Assembly (NCBI GenBank): GCA_003640385.1 | Contig: RCAB01000258.1 | Location: 7,047-71,046, forward strand | Source: Setaria digitata | Lineage: Eukaryota > Nematoda > Chromadorea > Rhabditida > Setariidae | Length of the DNA stretch: 64,000 nucleotides | Direction of reading: 5' to 3' | In this document: piece after piece, positions 52,509 through 64,000 of the stretch | How positions within the stretch are numbered: the stretch's first letter is position 1 | Layout: each line of letters opens with the position of its first letter | The notes under the pieces: generated by a model | The model's database searches: none | What the model was told of the DNA's origin: nothing | The model's input: the letters and a program-made list of their open reading frames with translations, nothing else | Made by a program: the position numbers and the translations under genes

Positions 52509-52515
52509 CTAAATT
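52509..52515 (-). promoter_or_regulatory. Putative leader acceptor of TMEM258
   Basis: Minus-strand AATTTAG ends at 52509, followed by nine bases and the ATG. SL2-type use, if this gene is downstream of SERINC in an operon, cannot be judged from sequence alone. Confidence 0.45.
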
Positions 52516-53346
52516 AATACAGCATTAAATCAAGTTTGCTTTATTCCGCAATAAAAAAAGAGCAAGATTCTCCTCGAAATAACTTGATGGAAATCATGTA
52601 GTGTAATCATGTGCAAAAATATCAGAGAAAATGATGAACTGAGCATTACAAACTAAAGCCTAATCAGTTCACACTTTTGTTGCAAGCTGAAGCAAAACGG
52701 TAGTCGGTCGAAAACCGAATACGAAAAGGAATGATAAGAAAATGTAAATATTTNACAAACTAAAGCCTAATCAGTTCACACTTTTTTTGCAAGCTGAAGC
52801 AAAACAGTAGTCGGTCGAAAACCGAATACGAAAAGGAATGATAAGAAAATGTAAATATTTTATCATAAATGTAATAAAAAAGTAGCATATAGCAATTATG
52901 TGCTCTAAAACATTCTAATGATTAAATAAGAAAAAAAAATTTATAGATCATACTCACGCTATGATGGGTTAAGAAACCAGATGAGAAAACTAGTCAGCTT
53001 AAAAATCTTATAGTTTTTGATTCAAATGATCAGTAATATCTTTTTACAAACATATGACGAGAAATATACATAAGTTGCAAAGAAACATATTTAAATTGTC
53101 TTAATCAAACTTTAGTTAAGGTGGAAGGTTCAGAAGTCACAAGAAGAAGATAAAGGGATTTAAGAACTAATAAAATATACATTTATTGATCGCAAATCAA
53201 CACCGAAATTACAGGGAGAAATTAGATCTCAACGGAGGCAAGAAAATAACTTTCTCATTACTATTAACAATAGGCAGAAAAAGCTTATGAAATTTTGTAC
53301 AAAATCCAATTCTATAAAATAAAATTTATCATTTTCTTCTTCAGCT
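52516..53346. other. Spacer between SERINC stop and TMEM258
   Basis: About 830 bases with no exon seen. It contains the N-joined duplicate at 52648-52860, so the true gap may be about 100 bases shorter. Confidence 0.55.
52648..52860. repeat. Direct duplicate around single N at 52754
   Basis: The 106 bases at 52648-52753 recur at 52755-52860 with two or three substitutions (for example ACTTTTGTTG versus ACTTTTTTTG). This is the same pattern as at 22569 and 25514. Confidence 0.9.
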
Positions 53347-56300
53347 TCAGGAAAAGTCGCGATCCGGGAAAAGTGCTGGTGCAACAAGTGTCCATGCATA
53401 AATAGCAAGGCAAAGCCATGAAGACACTATTTTCACCCAAACCGCTGCCATATTGCTGTTCAGATGACGCAAATCGCTGTCAGGCCTGAAATGAAATTTT
53501 AATAGTAGAAAAAAATCCTGGCAAAATGAACAGTGAATGAACGAGCTGCGACATCTTTGCAATTAATAGAATTTCCAACAATTTGTTCATTTTTTTTTTT
53601 TTTAAATATCAATGAAACGACTTACTTGTACCAACACGTAAGAGTCATCATTACATACAACGAAGCCAAACCAAATACAAAATGGAAAAACGAATAGCTG
53701 TATGAAACAGCATCTGATTCATCATCCCAAATACGTCCGTTTTCGACATCATCTGAAATTGGTTTTTTTAAAAAAGCTTCTCAGCAAGTTAGGAAAAGTC
53801 AATTGTGCATGCGGCTAGAAATATCATTCCCTTGACAAACAAAATCCGGGAAACTTCCCACATTTTGTAGGAATTGTGCAAATTGGAAACAAAGAATAAG
53901 GATTGGATGTGAAATTTGCTTTAAGTTTCAAAGGAACAACAAAATAGTGGTATAGTGCAATCATTTTTTTTTCCTCGTCCTATATTTAACAATAGATTTC
54001 AGTTTGAAAAAGAAAACTTGAACAACTAAAACATATTACCATGTCTAGGAAATCAGAAAGTACATCTGGGATGCATGCAGATGAAAAATAATAGAAGCAG
54101 TTAAAAAAAAAAGAAAAAAAGAAAAGAAATGCGAGCAGGCAATGTGCAACGTCCATTGCAACTTCGCCCTATCAAAATGAGAAACATTTCGGAAATTCAC
54201 ACAGTACATAAGGATAATTTCTGGCAGATAAATGTATTTGCCCTATAAAGAACTACTTATGATAGGGTGAAGTGTGTTTGGACCTTCGCTAGATGTGATA
54301 ATATGCTGCTGAGAACCGTTATCTGCATCATCTGCTGTTCCATGTGATGAACCGCCTGCAATTTTATTAAAACTCGATGAGGTGCGGAACGATGCATAGA
54401 GGATGCAGATGAACCAAATCAGAAGTGAAATTAGAGATTCAGCTGGTATTGGTGTCCCATAAACATCCTGGAAATAAAAACAGCAATAAACAATTTTTTA
54501 AACACCTTAATAAATGATAATCACCAGACAAATGAGATTTCGGAGCAGCAATTTTACCTGCGCAACAGTAAGCGGAAAAAGAAGTCCAAAGAAAATACAT
54601 AGAAGTGCTAATTAAAAGTTTTGATTTTTTTTTTCAGCCAAAAAAATGGAAAAAGAAATAAAATAGGAGAAATTATATCGAAGATCAGTGAACGTTTACC
54701 TTGCCATGAGGAGTTGTGTGATTCGTAAAAATATTAATCAATGAAGGATTGCATTCTTTATCTGAAAAACTACGAAGATTTCTCTACAGCTTTCTAAATT
54801 AAGAAATAATTTTTTTTTGCTACATTGAAAACAAAAAAAGACCTGGATTATTAATCAGTGCTGACCATGTAATATACATTACATAGAGAGTAATGAACGA
54901 CGACTGTAGGAGGCCCGATCGAGGCATTCGCTCTTGTACGCGTGGAAGGATAGAAATAACCGAAACTAATACACAGATAATAAGGTTGAAAGAGATAAAG
55001 AGTTTCGGCAACTGACAAGAACTTCCCTATAATAAACTCTAACTTATTTAGATACACTTATTATGGAAGAAATTTAGAAAAAAAAAAGCACGTAATCTCT
55101 TTACAAGGTATAATTCATGATATAAAAAAATAAAATAAATCGACTACATAGAAATTTACCGAAGTGTAAAACATGTACATTAGTATCACCGCACAAATAG
55201 CCAATACATATGAGAGAAAGGTGAACGACAACAATCCTGCAAAACCAATTTCGAAAAAGTCATTTAGAAGAACCGCGCTGCACAAATACTACCAACTTGG
55301 ATAAAATAAAACTTGAGTTGAAATTCTATAAAGAAACAAAATACAAACCACTTTTCGTTCATCTAATGACATGCGGAGGAGAATTGCAATTGTTCTAGAT
55401 TTTATGACTGCCTTAAATTATTTACCGGTTTTGTGCTTAGTGCAAGCACACTTAGACTAGTATAACCTACTATAACCTCTAAGCACGCTGAATAATTTTG
55501 ACATAAAATGCAGAAAAAAAAAAACTAAAAACTTTGAAATAAACTCAATCTTATTTCTGCTAACCTTCTGACATTTCTGCATTGTAGATTCACATATAAG
55601 AAGTAAGCAATATTAAGCTAAACACTATTTCTAATAACTTATAAATATATTAATATTACCACAATAACAACCACGGCTTTCATTTTCTTCATATTTTTCC
55701 ATCCATCCTTCCGCAAGCGAATGAGCGAAATCAACGATTAATATGAGTTGTAGGAGAATGAAAAGAAAGCCGCCAATTAAACCAATCCACATTAAAGCTA
55801 AAAGCTTTCAAACAAAATGTTTCAAAGGAAAATTGCCATGTTTCAGAAACTATCTGAAGAGCTAAAAAAAAATCTGATAACAAATCAAAAAATATAAAAG
55901 AGAAAAGCGAACGGGAGGAAATGCTTTCTGAACTGACGTAAAATAACCCAACAGTGATCGCAATAACAATCACATATTTGAAAAACCAAAAGCCATTCTG
56001 GATTTTCGACCGTGCATCACGAGATGATTTCACTCCCAACATCAAAATCATGAGTAAGAAAAAGAAAATGACCATTGCCGCGCAAAGTCTGTAAATTTGG
56101 TAAACAACGCAATGTCATTAACTGAATTTCCTATTTTTCCAATATTATACATTTCTCATGGTGCTCTAATTAGAATTGTTCTTTAAATGCCTAGAAAGTA
56201 TCAGTTATTCAAATGTCAAAATATTTCGCATCAATCGAGGTCTGTACCTGTAAACGGCTTGAAATCCAACAGCATGAGAACAATTGATCCCAGCAACACC

Positions 56301-57229
56301 GGATAGACCCTCACAAAACCAGCTCGACTAAATTAGTAAAAGAAAACTAGAGTAGGGAAAGATTCAAAGAAAAAAAAAAGAAGAAAAATACACACATCCA
56401 TATAACATTTGTTTAAGATAAAGGAAGTAAAAGCATTAGGCAAGACACGGAAGAAAAAGTGTAAACTTACATCAGCAAGTTTAGCTTGTATACCAGGTGC
56501 AAGCATTAAGCAGGCCACAAATGTACTAATCAGTAGCATTCCAGCATACATTACTCTTGTGGATAATGAACTTCGTGTTGACGGACAAGCTGCACAACAC
56601 AATGAACATGCTGCACTACCGCAGCAGCATGCCAACTGCAAAAGTAATGAAGTAAAGTACTGGAAGAAGAATGGCAGTAATACTAAGCATAACAAATTCT
56701 TCAACTTGTTCAGAACTTTCACAGTTGAACAGTATAACACTATTATGCAAGTAAGAAGTAATTCAATAACAATAAGCCTGCAAATATTAACCTATATGTG
56801 ATTATCTCTAGCATTGTGGGCTTGAAAGGACACTTCAGCAATCTGTCATACAAGAATACGATTGGACAGACGGTAAGCAGTTCATTAAAAATTCGAAAAA
56901 CAATCAACGATGGGTTATTTGGTTGAAAAATACGACAAGATTACCACACGCTACTCTAAATTATTTCTGTTTTGAATTGTTCAAGCAAAAAAAAAAAATC
57001 ATTTGCATATGCAAACTATTTAATATTTGTGTCATTTATGCTTATATCGCACTTGCAGTATAAGCATATATGAGCATTATTACCTATAGTGATATTTGTC
57101 TGCATGATAAATTTTACCCTACATGATGAAATTAATTAAGTAAATAGGAAGAAATCATAGTGTTGAAGAAGTTAATAAAATACAACAGACCGATGAGGCA
57201 CATGCTGGTGCTGCTAGAAGTGCTCCCAT
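53347..57229 (-). CDS. Serine incorporator (SERINC/TMS1 family)
   Basis: Exons 57229-57191, 56635-56471, 56327-56248, 56088-55913, 55797-55660, 55236-55160, 55011-54843, 54761-54700, 54467-54284, 53752-53626 and 53485-53347 give 451 aa in phase, the usual family length. SERINCs are multi-pass membrane proteins. They were first linked to serine incorporation into phospholipids and later studied as lipid scramblases. Signatures are a Cys-rich N terminus ([14 protein letters not shown]), [28 protein letters not shown], a central [17 protein letters not shown] loop with YITWSAL, the [20 protein letters not shown] segment, and a C-terminal [13 protein letters not shown]...DRDFS. About ten hydrophobic segments alternate with these. 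Exon 4 ends at a GTTCGC donor that restores the family length. Confidence 0.94.
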
Positions 57230-57235
57230 TTAGAA

Positions 57236-57243
57236 CTGAACAG
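57236..57243 (-). promoter_or_regulatory. Putative leader acceptor of the SERINC gene
   Basis: Minus-strand CTGTTCAG ends at 57236, six bases before the ATG at 57229. Confidence 0.5.
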
Positions 57244-58699
57244 CACAGTATCTTAGCCAAACGAAAAAATAAACCTGAAAAAGACCTAATAAATATGTGA
57301 TAATTTAATAACATATCAATTATCAATGTGAAATAATAGCAGTTATCGGAATACTGTTACTGTAGAATGATAACATTTAGCAGTTCTTTTTTTCGTCATT
57401 TTACCAATTGCTATATGCAATATTATAATAATTAGGAGAAGCAGAGTAAAAAGAGCAACGAATAGCAACGAATATTTGGAAAAAAAATTTTGCAAAATAA
57501 ATCAAGATTTAGAAAAGTAAACAAAAGCAAACAAATAAAGACAGAAGTAGTAAACAAAAATAAACGTAACAGAGATAAACAATATTAATAAAAGTACGAA
57601 AAGTGTAACGAAACACATTAGAAATATTTAGGAAAATAGGCACGAACTAAGCAAAAATAAATAAAAAAAAAATAACAAATGTAAACAAGATAATAAATAA
57701 ATGAAGGAAAAACGAACATATAACCAGTAAATAATATAAATTGCTAGACTAGGAAGTACTAATCGTATCATGCAATTTATAAGAAAAAAATGTCACAAAT
57801 TATCGGAGAGATTATTTTTAACACGGCCCTAAACTGATTCCTTTCACATCCAATCTCCGCTTTCATTCGCAATTTTACTTTGAAAAATTTCTAGACCTAT
57901 CTTTGTCCTCGAGCTTGTGATCTATCTAATATCTAATTTATGTAATTTTTTTGTTCATATTCTCAAGAATGATTAAACATTGCCATCACACGACTCTAGG
58001 CGAATAAATCCACTATTAGAGTTTATTTCACAGTTTCCAAATTAAGCCTAATACATATTATACAGTTTAGCCCAAGAAAGTGCCGAGTCAATAAGTGTCG
58101 GGCTGATAAATAAGTCTCATGTTTGTACATCATATATATATATATATAAATATATGGAAAATGTTACGAATTACTTGTCACGACATCACCTGTATTCACA
58201 CGTGTTATGTTATCAATGTAATTGAACTAACTAACTTATCATATGGTTCAGTTGTGTGAGAACCGTTCCACCGCATTTGCTGCAAAGAATCCCATACACT
58301 GTTCTTCTTTTCAAATATTTCCAAGAGTAATTTATTTCGAAAAAGCGTTTATTCACAGCAAAGAGGGAGAGGGATTACACAATATATCAAAAAAGAACAG
58401 AATTCCCACCAAGTAGTGCGGTATGAGAAAGAAAAAATATTAAAAAAGTAGCCATTTAATCGAGGTTTAACTGCAATCAAATCTATTGTAATTACATAGA
58501 AAAAATCATCGTAAGATATAGAAATGTGAAATTAATTTCACTTTGGATCAGGGGACCAGGATGCGGATGGTTTACAAATAAATGTGAAATGCGGAAATAT
58601 GATGGGAAGGTTGGAAAATGAACAAGAAATTAATAGTGTTTACAGTAAGGAACCATATAAATGAAGTAAGGTACATGCTATTTTCATTGTAAAGAATTT
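57244..58699. other. Intergenic region between sqst-1 and SERINC
   Basis: About 1.5 kb with no supported exon. It contains a short TA run at about 58131-58149. It is a candidate promoter for SERINC, or an intercistronic region if the genes are co-transcribed. Confidence 0.5.
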
Positions 58700-59163
58700 T
58701 TAGATGTCGTTTTCGAAACGTTTCGCGTAGAGTGGATCATTTTTCATGTTCTCGATAACTGCACTCACATCACCTTTCAGGTCCACTGCTAGTTTTGTCA
58801 GCCAACCATTACAATTGTCGAAACCCATTCCTTCCAACTGTATTACACAAAGAGCAATATGTTCCTCTGCAATTTCTTTATTTTATTAAAGAGAGCTAAA
58901 GCATGGTTTTTTAAAACTTAATCCAAAGTCAGTTATGAAAAATAGATAAACTCAACATACTGTTTCTTACATATAGAGAATTTTAATCTAGATGTTCCAT
59001 AACTTTATCATTAGAATAAATGGACAAAAAAGGTGACCTGGATAAAGGAAGTAACAGTGCGGATTATGCGGTCCAGGTGGTGGTACTATAAACGGAGTGC
59101 CAGCCATGCATTTTCCATCAGAAATAATAGGAGACAATGGTGCACCTGAAAAAAAATAGCTGG

Positions 59164-59207
<44 letters not shown>

Positions 59208-62200
59208 GCTAACGAAGACAAATTAAGGACCTTAAAGATGCAACAAGACTGTTTTTCTGTGATAATTCTTCAGATAATTCTGGTACAGCACTGGAGTTCT
59301 TTGAATAGAGAAGATGGTGATGGACACATATGGGAAGTATTAAATTATATCAAGAAATTTTTAAAATTCACTTTAAAATAGACAATGGGTAAGGACACAT
59401 GGCTGACCTTTGTTACCTGAACTGCTGATGTCCATCATTGTCCACTCATCGGAAATATCGTCACAAGAAACCACAGCATCGGGCGTTGATTCTTTCAAAT
59501 TTTGTTCCATTACTTCCGCTTCATTATGCTCCGAAATATGCATTTTTTTCATTGGGACGTCCAGCTCCTCTGAGTTCTAAAAAGAATAAACTGCAAATAC
59601 TGTATTTCCCGTCATCCTGGACAGGTGAACAAAACCATTGCACTTAACCTAAAAGATCTGTAAAGACAAAATGACTTAGCATTAGTACTTAACAAGCAGG
59701 AAGACCAGATTCCACGGATAATTCTCAAAAATTACATTTCACTCACCATCCCAATATTTTGAGTGCGCAAACTTACTGTTCCAACATTTTGAGTGGCAGA
59801 ATCATCATTTTTTCGTTTCCCATCTTCGTTTTCTGGTTCATCAGAGCAGTTCTTTGAAAACTTTGTGTTATCTTTCTTTTGTCCATTTTCCTTCTCATCA
59901 TTAGTTTCTTTCTTGTTTTCTGTCATCTCTTTTGTTTTTGGATCCTCTGTTTTTGGGATTTTTGCAGAATTATCATCATTCTGTACATCCATATCAACTT
60001 CGATTCCTGGCATCACAAAATAAATCAGGAAGCGTTAAAAACGAGTTTTGTTATCACCAATTAAGTCATTAAGTCCATATACAATTACAAGTTTTTCTTA
60101 CACCTATGCCAGTTATATGCACTACAATATCAACTTTGCTTTACAGTTGCGCAGTCACCGTTGGCAAAGCTGTAAACAGCAGAATATCACTGAAATACCT
60201 GCAGGGGAAAATAGTGAAAATATTCTTTTATTCAATTTCTTTCACTTCATACCATCACGGCTAAAGAGGAGAGCAAAGTAATAACCATGAAAAAAAAAAG
60301 CTATTTTTTCTTTCTTTGTGAAAAATAGCTTTTTCATGAATCTGTGGCGTTAAAGAAAGTAGTCTACTCAAGTTCTTCATTCGAAAAAGAAGAGATGAAT
60401 ATAAAAAGAATACCGAAATTTGCAAAAGCTTGCTGAATTTGTGTCCCAACTTCTTTTAGATATTCCATGCCTTGAGCCACAGAATCTCGAAACTGTGGTG
60501 GAAATCCATCCCCATTTTCTCGGGCAGCATTGACATTCTTGAAAATCGAAAAAAAAAAAAGATAAAGGTTTAAACTGAGTAAAGATAAGAAATGTCCTTT
60601 AAAATTAATTATAAACGACGCTAAAAAAGGTGTTCGCTCCAGAATGATCTCATGGCAACATCATCTCTATCTACATATACAAAAAAGAAACACAACCATT
60701 TTTATCACTATGGTTACTGCTCCTGATGTATTCCTATGCGCAATAAATTTGATTATGAACCTAACAGAACATAGAACGTAAAAGGGAAACTTACATCAGC
60801 AAAATGTGTAGCCGCGGCTGCAGCATGTCTTGCAGCGTGTCTGGCAGCATGTTGTGCTGCAGCATTAGCGGCATGTTGGGCAGCTTGTGCAGCTGCTGCA
60901 GCAGTTCGACCAAAAATACCTTCCTGCAAAAATGAATCGCGATGACCAAAACCATGGTTGTGTTGTCGCCATGTGCGTCTTGGGCGTATAGGATCAATCT
61001 TCTGCAAAGAAAAGTGCTAAATATTTAGGATTAATTTCATTCAAAAAGGATGTGGTAATGATTACTACCGTTACTTTCTAATAAATTGTTACGTGTTATT
61101 GCTCCTTTCAGAAATAATAGCTTCTATAAAGGTATCTCCAGAAGAACACAGTTAACAAGGCAAAATGTTCGTATATGATTTCATCTAATTTAAAATAAGT
61201 CTAATTTCACTTCAATCATCTCAGTTTCTTAAAAAGAAATCGACTAGGGACGTTCCCACCATTTATTGAATCATTTAAGCAAATTCTTGTACACAGTCTG
61301 AAAATTGTCAAAAATCCACATTTGGAAGATATGATACCGGTGTTCGTGGTGTGGCATAGCGAATTAAAGCGTGATCTGGGTGTGTTCCATCTTTTTCACA
61401 TTCTTCGCAGAGGTCGAAGTCATCGCAAATGGCACATTTGTAACGAATACCATAAAGCGGTTGGTCGCAGCGATTGCACGTGACAAATGGATGGCTTTCT
61501 TTCTGCAAAACTAATAAGTTGAGCGGAAAGTGGTAATATTCATAAGATTAATACTCCTTCGCTTTTTTTTTCTTCGTTACTCCCTTGTCCTTCACCTCAA
61601 GTTGGTTCCAGTGCACACTTTAATAAATTGAAGAGGAAAAAATCTGGAGTGCAGAGAGGAAAAGTAAATCAGTACCGTAGCAATTTAATTGATACTTCTA
61701 TCAAAGATGAATCAAAACTTCTAAAAATCTTAATTTCATTGTCTATAAAACTTAGTAGTTCCGTAACATTTTCTTTAGCAACTATTCTCAACGCAAGTGA
61801 TCAGCAAACCACAAATTTTTAAGATCAATTCCCTAGTAATAATAAATTATCTTTGTTTGGCGTTACAAACCATACCGTTCTCTTATTTCCTTTCTCCGCT
61901 TTTCTTGGTGTTTTTTCGTTTTCATATTGCGGAAGATTTTCTGCTAAAAAAGAAAAAACCAAGCCTTGTCTGTCTTTAAAAAAGTAAAATACAGAAGAAC
62001 TATTACCAACTACGGTTATGGACTTCGCAAACATTTTTGCATCTCAAAAATACATGAAAACTTTAATACTAGAAACTAAGATTATTGATTTATATCAATT
62101 CTATTTCTCCTGTACTAGCCTTTTTAACAAGTGCACTAAGTACTACTAAATGAAATACAATAATTTGGAAAGTGCACTGTAAGATGCTCTAAACATACTG

Positions 62201-62883
62201 AAAAACATATTATAAAAAGGAAAAATATACCAATCGTTTGAATACGAAGCTGACTGTTTGAAGCAAACTGAATAGCATTGCGCAATTCTTCATCTGTCGA
62301 AAAACATATTATGTCACCTTCCGCATCTAAAACAAACAAATATATATATTATTTTTTTTCTTTGAACAATTCCCTCAAAAGTATTTATTCCACACTTCAT
62401 GTACTGCTTCGATGGCAAGCATTTATTCATCAATTATTTAAAAAAAAAAAATAAGAAATAAAAAAGATTAAAGTTCTTTTCCACCATTCGATGTGACGTG
62501 GCAGCAATGACTCATTTCAACAACTTTTTTTCGTTCCTTTTTGAGCACTCATTGGAGTAAACCAAACAAACAAAAAAAAAAAAAAAAAGAAATGACTTTT
62601 CATTCTACGAATATATATTCTATAGAAATGTACAAGCTAGTAGCGCCATTTCAAACAAAATTAGTCTAAAACCAGATGAATAAATGAAAACTACTATTGA
62701 ACTGTCGTAAGTATGTGAAAATTTACCTCTCCATCCCAAATGGCCCGTAAAATCAGGAACAACAGCATTGATTTTTGTCAGTAATAATTGATACAGATCA
62801 ACAGTGATATTCGATGGTAACTGAAAACGTCGAAAAACACCAAAATGATCCCATTTAATATTGACAATATCATTTGTCGCCAT
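58700..62883 (-). CDS. sqst-1: Sequestosome-1/p62 selective-autophagy receptor
   Basis: Exons 62883-62727, 62326-62231, 61943-61876, 61502-61338, 61001-60795, 60537-60414, 60006-59747, 59576-59417, 59145-59038 and 58866-58700 give 503 aa with the distal exon 7 donor. p62 polymerises through PB1, binds ubiquitinated cargo through UBA and Atg8/LC3 through a LIR. PB1 covers residues 1-85, with Lys10 (NIKWDHFGVFRRF) and an OPCA motif (DAEGDIICFSTDEEL, 53-67). The ZZ finger has C116, C119, C130, C133, C139, C142, H148 and H151. Residues about 196-230 are an Ala/His-rich tract. Residues 273-359 are Lys/Glu/Asp-rich and probably disordered. D-E-W-T-M-M (402-407) fits a LIR. The UBA-like end (EGMGFDNCNGWLTKL) occupies about 451-495. 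Exon 6 uses an AAG acceptor. Confidence 0.92.
59165..59204. repeat. TA microsatellite in sqst-1 intron 8
   Basis: About 18-20 TA units lie 20 bases upstream (minus strand) of the exon 9 acceptor at 59145. Length change could affect the branch-point region. Confidence 0.85.
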
Positions 62884-62896
62884 TTTACTGCAAAAA
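62884..62896 (-). promoter_or_regulatory. Putative leader acceptor of sqst-1
   Basis: Minus-strand TTTTTTTGCAG ends at 62888, four bases before the ATG at 62883. Confidence 0.55.
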
Positions 62897-64000
62897 AAGA
62901 ATAAAAAAAAACAAAAGATTTCAAGTAATGCAAGACGTTAATACAGAGAATAATACTTTACGGAAAATATGTTACAGGTGTAAAGTTGTGGAATCAACAT
63001 GAAACACGACGTGATAACGTTTAACAGACGTAAGTAAAGCTATAACAAAACGTGATAAAACAATTACACGTACTGAATAATTGCTTTACTATGCCAATTA
63101 TACGTCAAACAATGGTGAAAGATTCAAACTTCCATCACTTTTATTATCACTAATAATCAATATTTGATAACATTATAGGGAGAGAAAAGGTAAAGATAAA
63201 GGTAAAAAAGGTAATGAAGGAACAGGTGAATCAGACGTTGAAGTAATTAATCCATCAACTAATAATCAACGAATGTTCCATCCACTATGTAGCTGAATCA
63301 GGAAAAAAAAACAAAAAAAAAAAATGAAAAAGGAAAGGAAAATCAACACTGTTACATATTTTTCATCGAGGAAAGAAACAAAACATCAATAACAACATGC
63401 TCATTCAACAACCAACCAATCAATCAATCGATCCGATCAATTAAATCAATAATGACTGCATATTATTTCTTATTGAAACGACATTAATTTAAGCTTAACT
63501 TCTTCCATCTTATAATTACTTCTAAATTATAGTATAATTTGTATATATACATACAAACAATTAGTCAATCATTAATCGATTGATTATGCTTCTTATCAAA
63601 AAAAAAAAAGAGAAAGAAAAGAAACTAATCTAAGTTTTAATCATTCTATCTAAATCTTACTATGTAACTTAATTAGTGGAAAAAAAAAAAATGAAATGTT
63701 CATAATATGTAACAAAAATGTTACATATGCGTGCATGCATGCGTACGCATAAAGACACATACACATATGCATAAACACATCACCCCTTCGAAGTCAATTC
63801 ATCAATGATACACTGAACGAAATAACAACACACAGCAAGGCGTGCAAGCGTGCAACGTGCAAGCGTGCGAGCGTGCAGGAAAGTGCAATATGACATGAAC
63901 GTCAGTGTGGCATACATACACCTATTATAGTGCTATCGGTTTTAATGTTTATTTATTATTTTACTCGTAAAAAAAAAAAAAAAAAAAAAAAAATGATGAG
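62897..64000. other. Terminal intergenic region, no gene seen
   Basis: No supported exon on either strand. It includes a short GC-richer repeat of GCGTGCAA-type units at about 63838-63880 and a terminal A homopolymer at about 63970-63993. It presumably contains the sqst-1 promoter. Confidence 0.55.

Noticed and set aside
56409..56801. 130-aa plus-strand frame
   Set aside because: It is antisense to SERINC exon 2 (56471-56635), which has strong family identity on the minus strand.
59793..60064. Plus-strand Ser/Phe-rich frames
   Set aside because: They are antisense to the Lys/Glu-rich exon 7 of sqst-1.
1..64000. CRISPR arrays, prokaryotic operons, tRNA or rRNA genes
   Set aside because: None seen. 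The repeats are simple or tandem eukaryotic types, and no cloverleaf or rRNA segment was recognised by eye. A tRNAscan or Infernal search would be needed to exclude small RNA genes.

Overview
The window is eukaryotic and looks like a parasitic-type nematode genome. It is very AT-rich and full of A/T homopolymers. Its multi-exon genes have recognisable nematode or metazoan orthologues, including a kindlin/UNC-112, a TWK-type K+ channel and a tandem-repeat galectin. In nine of ten genes a 3' splice-site-like (U-rich)AG lies 0-17 nt upstream of the initiator ATG, as expected for spliced-leader trans-splicing. A spirurid or filarial origin is plausible, but this is inference. All exon models below were built by eye from splice signals, reading phase and family knowledge.

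Layout. 4141-9799 (+): a short-chain dehydrogenase locus with one shared 5' half (Rossmann motif, NAG) and two tandem, phase-matched 3' halves. One half has lost the catalytic Tyr. 10360-12100 (+): NUDT14-like Nudix hydrolase. 12916-18792 (-): kindlin/unc-112 in 18 exons. 21306-26063 (-): tandem-repeat galectin with one intact and one eroded sugar-binding site. 26604-28182 (+): mitochondrial ribosomal protein uS11m. 28826-44164 (-): a 15-kb two-pore-domain K+ channel gene with large low-complexity introns. 44168-50275: low-complexity intergenic DNA. 50281-51191 (+): small secreted Kunitz-domain protein with an enlarged reactive loop. 51914-52499 (-): TMEM258/OST subunit. 53347-57229 (-): SERINC. 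58700-62883 (-): sequestosome-1/p62 with PB1, ZZ, an Ala/His tract, a LIR-like motif and UBA. 62890-64000: no gene seen.

The genes are mostly housekeeping or muscle/neuronal functions and do not form one pathway. TMEM258, SERINC and sqst-1 share a strand and could be co-transcribed, but the gaps (0.8 and 1.5 kb) do not prove it.

The most interesting signals are the SDR locus with alternative 3' cassettes, three GC-AG introns that all use GCAAGT donors, five homology-supported AAG 3' splice sites, a tandem in-frame splice donor in sqst-1, the Kunitz loop expansion, a tiny uORF overlapping the galectin start, and several single-N joins flanked by near-identical copies that look like unmerged haplotypes.
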